NCBI GenBank assembly: GCA_006503475.1
Contig: RSEH01000023.1
Location: 62,001-126,000, forward strand
From: Stentor roeselii
Lineage: Eukaryota > Ciliophora > Heterotrichea > Heterotrichida > Stentoridae
Length of the DNA: 64,000 nt
Direction of reading: 5' to 3'
Notes under the pieces: generated by a model
Seen by the model: only the letters and a program-made list of their open reading frames with translations
What the model was told of the DNA's origin: nothing
Databases searched by the model: none
Part shown: positions 18,818 through 28,400 of the stretch, one piece after another
How the letters are laid out: each line of letters starts with the position of its first letter
Position numbering within the stretch: position 1 is the stretch's first letter
Translations under genes and position numbers: made by a program

Positions 18818-19966
18818 ATGGGACAATCTCACACATCTCGAAAAAGCTTTAAAATCGAAGAAAGCTATTTTTCCAATAAGCGAAAAGAAATGACCAAATG
18901 TTTCACCGGGTCGCAAGTTTTTTTAGAATACTCTTCAGAATGGTTGGTGATAATCAGAGAAGAACTTTCGAGGTACAAATGTTATTCTTGGTATCGACCT
19001 ATTAAAGCTCTTATAAAACATTGGAAAAGTTTTCAAGACTCAAGTTCACGAGTGGCTTTTATATGGAAGCAGTATCAGACATCGAAACATATTCCTAGAA
19101 TAGATCAGAACAAATGTTGTATATGGCCACAGAGCATCTCATCACTGCAAACTTTCACTTATGAGGTTGAACTAGACCCTGATAAGAAAACTTTGAATAA
19201 TTTTTTGTCTATTTCAAGTTCATGTACTTTGAGTAAGTTGATTAAAGTTTTTAGAAGATCGTTTTTTGACTACTATTGTGAAGTTTTCAATGAAAAAACG
19301 TTGATTCGACATGTTTTTGAATTGCAGGTTGGAAGCATTATTGAAGAAATTGATCAGGTTATTCTTCATTTCATTCAGGTCATTATTCGGGTGCTTCCTA
19401 AGTTTTTTATCAATTTTCCAGCATCGGTTGATAATATTGAAGGGATTGTTAGAAATGCTGTTGTTTCAGATGAAATTTTAAAACTTTTAGTGGTTTTTAG
19501 AAGGGAATCTTTGCAGGATCTTCAAAATCATTATCTTAAAGGTTTGCAGATTTTCGGTGAAAGAGATCTGAAGAACCCTATTTTGGATAAGTTAGAGTCG
19601 AATAATGAAGATCATTACCTGAATGCACTTTTTAGTGTTTTATCTATAACTGATGGCAAGTCTATCGGTCAAATTCATGATTCAGTTGCAATGCTTATGA
19701 ACTACATAAGTTTAGGTTTATTTGATGAAGAAAATCCTGATAATATAATTGAAGATGATGAATTAATACAGGTATTTCTGTTTGTTATTGGTAGATCGAG
19801 CACTCCTGACCTTCCGGTTTATATTAATATTCTTAATAAATTCCTGGATAACAATACCCGCGATATCAAAGCAGTCGGCCAAGGGATCACAAAATTGACT
19901 TACATACTTGACCGTTCAAACGATTGGGAATCTTTTGTCTCAGTAAAAGATTCTAATTATGATTAG
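18818..19966 (+). CDS. VPS9-like protein, probable N-myristoylation
   Basis: A 382-residue protein beginning MGQSHTSRKS, which fits an N-myristoylation signal (Gly2, small residue at 6), so it is likely membrane-tethered. The C-terminal half has an all-helical pattern ending EDDELIQVFLFVIGRS...DLPVYINILNKF, similar to the conserved D-D/E-L-L-P-V core of VPS9 domains that activate Rab5-type GTPases. The match rests on that core alone, and the usual P is replaced by Q, so the call is tentative. No other domain seen. Confidence 0.5.
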   Translation: MGQSHTSRKSFKIEESYFSNKRKEMTKCFTGSQVFLEYSSEWLVIIREELSRYKCYSWYRPIKALIKHWKSFQDSSSRVAFIWKQYQTSKHIPRIDQNKCCIWPQSISSLQTFTYEVELDPDKKTLNNFLSISSSCTLSKLIKVFRRSFFDYYCEVFNEKTLIRHVFELQVGSIIEEIDQVILHFIQVIIRVLPKFFINFPASVDNIEGIVRNAVVSDEILKLLVVFRRESLQDLQNHYLKGLQIFGERDLKNPILDKLESNNEDHYLNALFSVLSITDGKSIGQIHDSVAMLMNYISLGLFDEENPDNIIEDDELIQVFLFVIGRSSTPDLPVYINILNKFLDNNTRDIKAVGQGITKLTYILDRSNDWESFVSVKDSNYD

Positions 19967-20050
19967 TTCCATCCACTTAAATTAAACTAAATGATTGCGA
20001 TTTAAAGATATAATTTAATCCATATTTAAATACAAGAGATCAGTAATATT

Positions 20051-20527
20051 ATGGAAAATTTCACAATTGAAACACGACAACTTTTTATCAGAAAAACTTT
20101 CAAGGTAATTATTAAGAAGATTTTTTATAACATCCTCGCTTTCAGCTACGCCTTAGCAATTCTGGGAAAACCAGATGATATCGCTTTGATCTCAGTTATC
20201 TTAGTATTCTTTATTTGCATGCTCGGCTATCTTCATTTCAAGTGCATTGACCAGGAAGAATTTTTTATCAATTTTTGGATCGAATCTGTCAGAAGGAAGA
20301 TAAAAAAGTGTTATTTTCATGCTGATTTGATTTTTAACTCGAGAGTCACTTTCAAGATCCTCGAATGCGAAACGAATAATGAGAATGATTGTGCTATTTG
20401 TTTGCAATCATTAAATAAAGGAAATTATGCTGCTTTACTTCAATGCAAGCATGTTTTTCATCAAGATTGCTTTGAAAAATGGCTTATGATAAAAAAGAAC
20501 TGCCCTCTATGCAAATCCATACCCTGA
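20051..20527 (+). CDS. Membrane RING-H2 protein (probable E3 ligase)
   Basis: A 158-residue protein with one or two membrane spans near residues 30-75 (ISVILVFFICMLGYLHF) and a C-terminal RING-H2 finger: CAIC, 11 residues later CKHVFHQDCF, then CPLC, giving Cys-Cys-Cys-His-His-Cys-Cys-Cys zinc ligands. This is the layout of small ER or endosomal ubiquitin ligases of the ATL/RNF type. The protein ends three residues after the last finger cysteine pair. The start at 20051 is the first ATG after an in-frame stop. Confidence 0.88.
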   Translation: MENFTIETRQLFIRKTFKVIIKKIFYNILAFSYALAILGKPDDIALISVILVFFICMLGYLHFKCIDQEEFFINFWIESVRRKIKKCYFHADLIFNSRVTFKILECETNNENDCAICLQSLNKGNYAALLQCKHVFHQDCFEKWLMIKKNCPLCKSIP

Positions 20528-20651
20528 GTACGAATTAATTAATCTTATAAACAATTATATTTAGAGCAGTTTGAATATTCTAACGATGGTATATCATTCT
20601 ATCACTATGCAGTCATTTTTCAAACACTACTAAAATTAAAAATAATAATAT

Positions 20652-20882
20652 ATGGATTTTGATATTTATGATATTCCTGAAGTAGTTCCAGAGTCTCCAA
20701 ACGTTTTAAAAGACGACCTAGTATCCTACTTCAATCTCCAGAAGCTAAACAAAGATTACAAAAAGAAAAAACAAAACCGAGCCCTACCAATAGGTCTAAA
20801 AGAGATAGTCCTCGCAGAGAAAAACAAGCCACCCCCAAACTTCAGCATTCCTCTATCAGACAAAAAGCATTTCTTTAGTTAA
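20652..20882 (+). CDS. Small hypothetical protein, 76 aa
   Basis: A short frame with its own ATG, flanked by 124-bp AT-rich gaps on both sides, and with amino acid usage like real proteins rather than translated AT-rich noise. The sequence is acidic at the start (MDFDIYDIPEVVPE) and basic in the middle (KDYKKKKQNR) with KPPPNFSIP near the end; no hydrophobic segment. I do not recognise it. Length alone leaves some doubt. Confidence 0.55.
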   Translation: MDFDIYDIPEVVPESPNVLKDDLVSYFNLQKLNKDYKKKKQNRALPIGLKEIVLAEKNKPPPNFSIPLSDKKHFFS

Positions 20883-21006
20883 TAGTTTAAATCAAAATCT
20901 CCACCTAATCTAAAATAACTTTAAATCAACCCCCTCTGTAATGTAAATCTCAAACCTCTAACATTAACAACAATGAGTCATTAATAAATAAGCGGGTAAG
21001 TGAATA

Positions 21007-22506
21007 ATGTTATCAAAAGGCGCAGTGAAACTTCTTAACACCCAATCATCTTCGAATTCTTTTTACCCAGTCCTTCAAATAATTTCAATAAAAACCAGGA
21101 AATCCGGGTACCTCCTTCGTTTATCTGATTCTCTCAACTCAATCAAGTCCTTTCTGCCTTCTTATGAACAAGTCCCAGTATTATTTTCAGCGATATTAGT
21201 GGAAGAATTCGAAATGATCTCTCCTCTGATGATTCTTATCAAGTTCAGTAATGTGCAGAACTATTCTGAACAACTGGGAAGACCAGAAAAGCTGATTTTT
21301 TCTGAATCGACTAAAGGATCTACCTTTACTTTGATTAAGTCTCTGAATGTCAACTTATCGACTTGGGTTTTAAAGCTTCGAATGACTTATAAGTCAACTT
21401 GTGAAAACGTTAAAAACCCTGGGAATTACTTTTATGGGATTTTTATTGATGAGAATAATGATGATATCTTGATTTACTTCAATAAAGACACTTTTGATAC
21501 TTATTATGCTTCTTTAATTGTTAGGAAAATGTACCTCGTGTCTCGAGGACGTATCAGGAAAAATGACCGAGGAGAGCATAAAGGAAAATTCGTAGTTTAC
21601 ATTGACAAGAACTCGAAAATCATTGAAATTTACGATGATCATTCAATAAAACAAGAAAAATTCACCTTTAAAGACATTAAAAGCATTTATAAACTAACTC
21701 TTCCTCAACGTGTCGACACTTTTGGAGTAATTAAAGCAATCTGCAACTCAGGAGTCTCATCTATTGAGATCCAGGACAAGTCCAACTCAACAATCATGCT
21801 TTTTTGCAGCCACCCTTTGAAAAACATTCCAAAGTTTTCAGTGATTGTCTGTAAAAACGTGCAATATGAGCCGAATTCCTCAGTTTTGATCTCTGACTCA
21901 ACTTCTTCTCTTTTAATCAACCCGAAAGGCTTCTCGGAAGTTGAGGCTTTGAGGGATATCAGCAGGTCTTATTGGAAGACCTTGGATTATGTTTACACTG
22001 TCGCGGAAATTAAAGATTTGATTAGTTTTGAGTGCTTTCCTGATGAGATACAGATTATTGGCACTGTTTCTGAAGTGGTTTTTGATGAGACTCATCCGTT
22101 TTGGTACCCTGCGTGCTCGAATGTTGAAAAATGTTCGAAAAAAATAGAGTCTCATTCTTTTGGGTTCTTTTTTTGTAGGGAATGTCAGAGTCGGTCTGAA
22201 AAGTTTGTGCATCGATATGCGGTTGAAGTTGTTATTACTGACCTCTCAGGTTCTCTAAAGGTAAAAATATTCGATTCAGTCGGTCGACAATTCTTCGGAT
22301 GTTCAGCCGAAGAGTTAGCTCTCTGTTACCTTCAAGACAGAGACAACGCCGAAGAAATCCTTTTCAACGTGATCGGAAAGCATTACAATTTCATCATATC
22401 CGGAAGACAAATGGGTAAATCAATTCCTATATCCAAGATCTCTTCAATAAACCCAGCATCTCTCTGCAAGACTTTATTATCTGAGTTATCCGAAGCCCTT
22501 TCATAA
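21007..22506 (+). CDS. RPA1: Replication protein A large subunit
   Basis: A 499-residue RPA1-type protein, the large subunit of the single-strand DNA-binding heterotrimer used in replication, repair and recombination. The N-terminal OB fold is seen in LSKGAVKLL...FYPVLQIISI (family: LSRGA...PVLQVI), the DBD-A region in STWVLKLRMTYKS...LIYFNKDTF and RKMYLVSRGRIR, and the C-terminal DBD-C with its zinc ribbon in FWYPACS...CSKKI...FFFCRECQS. It is about 100 aa shorter than animal RPA1, mainly in linkers. Given the degree of divergence it could be a paralogue (ciliates have several RPA1-like genes) rather than the housekeeping copy. Confidence 0.85.
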   Translation: MLSKGAVKLLNTQSSSNSFYPVLQIISIKTRKSGYLLRLSDSLNSIKSFLPSYEQVPVLFSAILVEEFEMISPLMILIKFSNVQNYSEQLGRPEKLIFSESTKGSTFTLIKSLNVNLSTWVLKLRMTYKSTCENVKNPGNYFYGIFIDENNDDILIYFNKDTFDTYYASLIVRKMYLVSRGRIRKNDRGEHKGKFVVYIDKNSKIIEIYDDHSIKQEKFTFKDIKSIYKLTLPQRVDTFGVIKAICNSGVSSIEIQDKSNSTIMLFCSHPLKNIPKFSVIVCKNVQYEPNSSVLISDSTSSLLINPKGFSEVEALRDISRSYWKTLDYVYTVAEIKDLISFECFPDEIQIIGTVSEVVFDETHPFWYPACSNVEKCSKKIESHSFGFFFCRECQSRSEKFVHRYAVEVVITDLSGSLKVKIFDSVGRQFFGCSAEELALCYLQDRDNAEEILFNVIGKHYNFIISGRQMGKSIPISKISSINPASLCKTLLSELSEALS

Positions 22507-22537
22507 TAATAATAATTACCAACGACTCTAACTACCT

Positions 22538-23392
22538 CTAATACCGTCTTCCATGGTCACTCACCCGATAATCACTCTGTTGTGTTAAAATTTCACAAAG
22601 CTTCTCCGCCACAGCCGGTTCAATTTCCTGTGAGTCTTTACTCAAGCAAATCCTATTATTCCCATCAAAAGGATTCCGATAAGAGCTCAAAACCTCCGCA
22701 TCCAATTTGCAAATTTTTATCCACTTAATGCGAAAATTTTTAGTGATCAAAGAACTATTCCCAAAAAGTCCAGGATGAAGACTCGGGTCGCAGTCATTCA
22801 CAATTTTAGCGAATCCATAAAAAGTATTCTCATCTTTGAATAAAAGTGCGACATTCGCACTTTGACGAAGTCCTTCTCGAATTACTTTTAAATCTTTTGT
22901 CTGCACAGCCCAGGCCGAGTAGGAGATGGCAAGTTTGACTGTGTCTTTTGTTCCACAGGCCATGAAGTAACGAGTGAAACCTTGGAAGGGCTGTTGGCTT
23001 TTTGGCAGGAAGTGGGAGTCTAGCTTTAGAGGCGCCATTGCGTGGTGAACGGGGTTCACCATCTCGAAGAAGTACTTGTCTGGAAGGTACTCTGGAGGGT
23101 TTTTAGCTCGCTCGTGACGCTCTTTGCAGGTTGGACCTTTTATGCAGAAACCCATGTCGTACTTCGGACAACGCTTTGAGTTTGGGTCGATGTGCTTGAA
23201 TACACAGTCTTCTGCTGTACAGGTCTTGCCTTTTGTTATTGATGAACATACTGGCATTCTGGATAAGTCGTATTGGTGAAGATACTCACATTTGTCGTCT
23301 TTTTGGCAGAGACCTTTCAGCCAATGCTTGCAAACTACGGTCCATCTGCGAGGGTCAATAGGTTCATCAGCCCTTTTAGAAATCTCTTCCAT
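22538..23392 (-). CDS. CPSF4: CPSF30 with fused YTH m6A-reader domain
   Basis: A 284-residue fusion. Residues about 20-95 hold three CCCH zinc fingers of CPSF30 type: CKHWLKGLCQKDDKCEYLH, CSSITKGKTCTAEDCVFKH and CPKYDMGFCIKGPTCKERH, which in the cleavage and polyadenylation factor read the AAUAAA signal. Residues about 140-270 are a YTH domain: RYFMACGT, AISYSAWAVQ (aromatic-cage Trp), ALLFKDENTFYGFAKIV, FRIKWIKICKL and ICLSKDSQEIEP. YTH domains bind N6-methyladenosine. The same fusion is known from plants (CPSF30-L) and apicomplexans, where it couples m6A to poly(A)-site choice. Only three fingers are present, where human CPSF30 has five. Confidence 0.92.
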   Translation of the reverse strand: MEEISKRADEPIDPRRWTVVCKHWLKGLCQKDDKCEYLHQYDLSRMPVCSSITKGKTCTAEDCVFKHIDPNSKRCPKYDMGFCIKGPTCKERHERAKNPPEYLPDKYFFEMVNPVHHAMAPLKLDSHFLPKSQQPFQGFTRYFMACGTKDTVKLAISYSAWAVQTKDLKVIREGLRQSANVALLFKDENTFYGFAKIVNDCDPSLHPGLFGNSSLITKNFRIKWIKICKLDAEVLSSYRNPFDGNNRICLSKDSQEIEPAVAEKLCEILTQQSDYRVSDHGRRY

Positions 23393-23415
23393 ACTATATC
23401 AATAATCCAAAAACC
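23393..23415. promoter_or_regulatory. 23-bp divergent intergenic spacer
   Basis: The ATG of the CPSF30-YTH gene (minus, 23390-23392) and that of the TPR-IQ gene (plus, 23416-23418) are separated by 23 bp, too little for two conventional promoters plus leaders. Start sites must be a few bases from each ATG and regulatory DNA probably lies inside the coding sequences. Confidence 0.55.
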
Positions 23416-25386
23416 ATGACACAAGTAGAACCCAAAACAGTAACCCCTCCTCAGTTCGAAGAAACAGTTCTAAAATGCAACCAACAAGCAATGGAATTAA
23501 TGAACCGTAACAATTTTCTCGAGTCAGCCAAACTTCTCCTAAAAGCGAACCAAATCCTTTCAAACCTGACACCAACGTACTCAGTAATAAAGTTAAAAGC
23601 AGTAACTTTAAACAACCTAGGCTGTGTATACAAGCGAGGAGAAGACAACTCAAAAGCTCTTCATTATCTATCCCAAGCTTTAGAATACGAGAAAAAATTA
23701 CCAGAAGAGTACACAAACATTGCAGGGACTCACCTGAACCTATGCGCAATAAAGTCTCATCTCGACGACCACAACTCTGCACTGGACCATGCTTTGGCAG
23801 CAGTGAACATAATTCAACGGAACTACACCGGAAAGCACGAGTTTGTAACGACACTAGTCGCTGCCTATCACAACGCAGGCATCGAGTACCAGTTCCTCAA
23901 CAGAAAAATCGAGGCAAATAACTTTTTTCGACAAGGTTTCGACCTGGCAGTGAAAAACCTGGGAAGAAATCATAGTCTTACTAAAAATCTCGAAGCAATG
24001 ATGCCAAAGAAGTTTGAAAGTGAAGTCTTCATGAAAGAAATTAATAAACAAGCGATTTTTAAACCGGAAAGTAGAATTTTTGAAGGGTCTCCTGAAAAGA
24101 AGATTAAAGTTGATACTACACCTTGGCCGAAATTCACTGAAAAGAAGTCCTGGCCTGGGAAAATCGACCCGATCGGTCAAAGTGAAATCACGCCGAAGCC
24201 GAAACTGAAGTACCCGAAACATGTGAAGTCGGAGTACTCGCTTGACACCCCGCCTTACCCGAAGTTCCCTGAAAGACCTTTGTTTAACCCTTCTGAACTG
24301 GATTCTGAAGTCTCTTCAATTTCACCTGCTCAGAAAAGTCTACAGTTCGAAGTGCCGGGGCCAGCACGAGTACCTAGCAAAGGTTATTTACAGCAAAAAC
24401 CATCTAATCACAGCCTGTCTGATAGAAAAAGAAATAACATCCACCTACATCATGATACTAATGAAAAAAGTCAGGAAATCAGGAAAAAACCTTCAAATCT
24501 TCGCATGAGTCAACCAGAAAGACAGAATTTTAAAATTTCTACAAAATCTCAGCCGAAACCAACGAAAAGTCTTAATTCAAGTCCTTCAAAATCAACTGTT
24601 TCAGCTCAAAGTTTAATCTCAGTGCGAAACCCTTCAAACCACGCGTTAAATTCTCAAATAACTGCAGAAAAAATCAACCAACTCAGCACAAAACTTGAAA
24701 CTTTACAAGAAAAACTCAACCATTTCGAAGAAAACTACAAAAAAATGAACACCCTGGAAGAAGTAAACGATGACGAAAGTGTTATTTCAACCATGTCAGT
24801 TGTAAACTCTCGAAGAACCAACGCGGCGATTTTAATTCAAAAGCATATTCGAAGGTTTTTAATCCAAAAGCGTTTCAAAGAGATGCGAGAAGCTGCAGTA
24901 AAAATTCAAAAAGTAAGAAGAGGCCATTGTGCAAGGGAAAGGGTCAGAATAGAGTTCTTTAAAAATCAAGACTTTTCCCAGCAGGCTGAATTCGAGGCGA
25001 TTGACGAGCCGCCGGTGATAAAAACTGAGGAAAAGTCGAACCAGACTGATTTTTCACGTCGAAAACCTCAAGGGCAGATCGTTTTAGTCTCCAAGCAGGG
25101 TGTTAGGGCCTGGAAGAAAAGAAGGGCCTTGCTGGACCACATCGTCTTGATCCAGGCTCACATGAAAGGCCACCTTGCAAGAAAGTTGAAGATAAAAAGA
25201 TTAAATGCCGTGAAAGTCATTCAAAGAGCTTTCAAATCTTATAGAATCAGATCGATTTTCAGAAAAATCGTATCAGCCATCATCTTCATCCAAAGTGTCT
25301 TTCGCGGGCATAAAGCGAGGAAATACGCGAGGTCTCTTTTGCCGAAAGGAGTAATTGCGAGGGTCTTGTCACGGAAGAGGTGGTAG
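23416..25386 (+). CDS. TPR and IQ-motif protein
   Basis: A 656-residue protein. Residues about 15-200 form TPR-type helical repeats (for example TLNNLGCVYKRGEDNSKALHY and YHNAGIEYQFLNRKIEANNF), a protein-binding superhelix of the kind in kinesin light chain and many ciliary proteins. A proline-, serine- and lysine-rich linker follows (210-420), a short coiled coil (435-465), and then IQ motifs: AAILIQKHIRRFLIQKRF, AAVKIQKVRRGHCARERV, HIVLIQAHMKGHLARKLK and two more near the end, which normally bind calmodulin. The start ATG precedes the first TPR helix directly; later Met codons would cut into it. Confidence 0.88.
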   Translation: MTQVEPKTVTPPQFEETVLKCNQQAMELMNRNNFLESAKLLLKANQILSNLTPTYSVIKLKAVTLNNLGCVYKRGEDNSKALHYLSQALEYEKKLPEEYTNIAGTHLNLCAIKSHLDDHNSALDHALAAVNIIQRNYTGKHEFVTTLVAAYHNAGIEYQFLNRKIEANNFFRQGFDLAVKNLGRNHSLTKNLEAMMPKKFESEVFMKEINKQAIFKPESRIFEGSPEKKIKVDTTPWPKFTEKKSWPGKIDPIGQSEITPKPKLKYPKHVKSEYSLDTPPYPKFPERPLFNPSELDSEVSSISPAQKSLQFEVPGPARVPSKGYLQQKPSNHSLSDRKRNNIHLHHDTNEKSQEIRKKPSNLRMSQPERQNFKISTKSQPKPTKSLNSSPSKSTVSAQSLISVRNPSNHALNSQITAEKINQLSTKLETLQEKLNHFEENYKKMNTLEEVNDDESVISTMSVVNSRRTNAAILIQKHIRRFLIQKRFKEMREAAVKIQKVRRGHCARERVRIEFFKNQDFSQQAEFEAIDEPPVIKTEEKSNQTDFSRRKPQGQIVLVSKQGVRAWKKRRALLDHIVLIQAHMKGHLARKLKIKRLNAVKVIQRAFKSYRIRSIFRKIVSAIIFIQSVFRGHKARKYARSLLPKGVIARVLSRKRW

Positions 25387-25426
25387 TTCATTAATAATCC
25401 TTGTATCTCTCAAAATTCACTTATAA

Positions 25427-28400
25427 ATGAAATCTCGCAAGAGCATCTTTCGCAAAGACAAGGACAAGCCGATCACTTATCAAGAAGTCGATATTGATTT
25501 ATATGAAAATCGCCCGTTTAACGTGATGAGGACTCAATCTTACACTTTTTTCAATCTACTGCCGAAGACTTTGTTTGAACTGCTGCATTTTTTGCCTTAT
25601 TCTTGGTTTTTCTTCATGTTTGCTGTTTCTTGCACTTCCTGGGTCCTTCCTCAGTGCTTTAAAGTTTCTACTGCCTTGACTTTGGCTTTGCTCATCTTGT
25701 TCAAACTTGTCCGAAATGCGATTTTTGCCATGAACCAGCGAAGAAGTGATCTTAAAATGAACAATTCATCTGTCGCTCTTTTCACTGGAACTGACTTCAC
25801 AATTTTGAATTCTTTTGAAATTCGAGAAGGCGACTTGATTTTAATAAAATCAGGAGAAACTGTTCCTGCTGACTGTCTTGTTCTTGCTGTTGATAGCGAA
25901 AATAATGATTTTTATGTAGATTTGAAACGGGTTGATGGAAGTGAAGACTATTTAAGGAAAAAGGCTTTGAAGGAAACTCAGAATTTTGTTGTTTATGATG
26001 GCATGAATATTGCTGACTTGAAGAAACATCTTGAGTTTGTCAAGATTGTTTTGCCTAATTGTCGATTTGCTAGTGTGGAAGGAAAGGTTAAAGTTAAAGG
26101 AAGTCCTAGGGTTCTTGTCACTGGAAATGAACATTTTTTAATGAGGGGTACTGCCATTGTTGACTGTGGGTGGGTCCTTGGGCTTGTTGTTTATGTAGCG
26201 AATGACTGCAAAATTTGGAATGAATTTAAACATAAGGATCCGTTTTTTCAGTCGAAGTTGGGAGATTTGACAAGTACAATAATGTACGGATCATTCATTC
26301 TTCTCTTATCTTTCATAATCCTAACCTCATTCCTCGGAATCTATCACAAAGATCTTGAAAATTCCGATTCAACAATCAGTCTAGTCTTCAACTCAATAGT
26401 TCTATTCGGAAACCTAGTACCAATGACATTATACCTCTCATTTGAAATAATTTCAACGATAAAGCAAATCCAAATAAACCGCGGTAGCCAATCATTTCAT
26501 TTAAATCATCCAAAAGTCCTCGAAAATCTAGGAAAAGTCGAAATAATTATTGCAGAGAAATCCGGAGTCCTGACTTCAGAAAGGCCAATAGTCCAAGCCT
26601 GCCTAATCAATGAAAACCTGTACCTCGACCAAAACATTAATTCAAGCATTCCTTCAGGCCTACGCGAAAATGACGCTAGCGACGATTTAAACGCTTCAAA
26701 TGAAAGCTACTCGAAATCCAAACAATTCACTTTCGAGTCTATCAAAAACGAGCTTGACTGCGGAATGGCCTCGAAAGAAAAGTCTCTTCTAGGAGCAGCT
26801 TTGATGATCTGTAACAATTTCATGCCAGGTGATTCAAGCGAGTGCATCTCAGCAGATGAATTAGCTTTGAAGGACTTTAGCTCTCGACTCGGTTTTAAAT
26901 TAATAGAAAGGTCAGGGCAGTCCTTCGAGCTTGAAAACAATTCAAGACGAGTGACTTACTCAGTTATTTCTTACGCAGACCCAGGAAAGCCTTTTATCTT
27001 CAAAGCTCTTATAAAGGAAAACCTAACCGACGAGGCAATATTAATTCAAAGAGGCCCTTTGACAACGATGAACTCTTACATTCAAGGCGATGAAGAAGCA
27101 AGTTACCTAGAAGACTATTTAAACACCCAGCCTTTCATCAGTCTAAAAAAAGTCGTCTTTTGTTTCAAGTCACTTTCAATCGAGGAGGTAAAACTGTTCA
27201 TGCTTGACTACAAACAAGTCCAGTCAGTCACTGTTAACCGCAAGCAAAGAATCATCGACATGTTTGAAAATCACACAAATGACTTGAAGTTCTTAGCAAT
27301 GATCGGCATTGACAAAGAAGTCCCCCCCGGGCATTCCCAGGCTGTGCAAGTCTTGCAAGAAGCTGGAGTCAAACTTTGCCTTGCCACGCGGGAAGATGAA
27401 GAAAGCGCCTTGGCCACTGGGTATCGGCTTGGCTTGATTAATGACCAACTTTCCATCATCAGTATTTCTAACTTTTCCAATCCTGCTGAAGCCCTTCATG
27501 AGGTGAGAATGGCCTTGAAGGAGGAAGTCCTCAGCTATGCTGAACGGCAGGATAATACTGATGGACGTAATTATGAGGAAGACTTCAGCGTGATGAAAAC
27601 TAAGAGAATATCTGAAAGGAGAAATATGCAAAAGGGACTTATGAGGAGAAGGTCAAGTCTTCATCCTATGCTGCTTACTTTGGGATATGGAGTTGAGAAG
27701 GGAAAGGACTTGCTTAGACTTAATTCTCACTTTATCAATTTCGTCGTTTCGATTGATGGGAAGACGATTGATATGGCTTATAAGTCACATGAGCTACTTA
27801 AAAATCTTGTGGTTTTACTTTTTACTGCTAAAGCAGTCTTTGCACATGGACTTTGCCCTGAACAGAAAAGGAAATTTGTCTCTATTTTTAAGGAAAATCT
27901 TCAGTTTAAACCTTGTGTTCTTGTTATCGGACAGAAAAATGGGAATAGGAAAATGATCAATGAAGGGACTGTTGGAGTCATTGTTAAAGAAAATTTTGAG
28001 AAAGGGTTGCATGAAGCTGATGTTTTTGTTCGGAGTTTTGATGTCTTGCCCAATCTTTTATTGGAGACTGGCAGTGATTATTTGTATGGGTTTAGATCAG
28101 TTGCTGTTTTGACTTTGATTAAAGAAATGATGACTAATACTGCTCTTTTTTTATATCAGAGCCAGTGCGGGTTTTCTTCTTGTTTTTGGATTGAAGCTGA
28201 TAATTTAGTGATTTTTGAGTATGGGATCAGCTTGGTTTTCATTATTTTGATTGGACTTTCCTCGAGACAGTTGAATATTTTTAGGGACTTTCGGGGGTAT
28301 TCCTCGAATTTCTTATATGAAAAACAAGTGGTCATCAGGATGTTAGTCTCTTCAAGTTATTCGATTTTTCTAGGAGTAGTTCTTTATTTCTTTGGATTAT

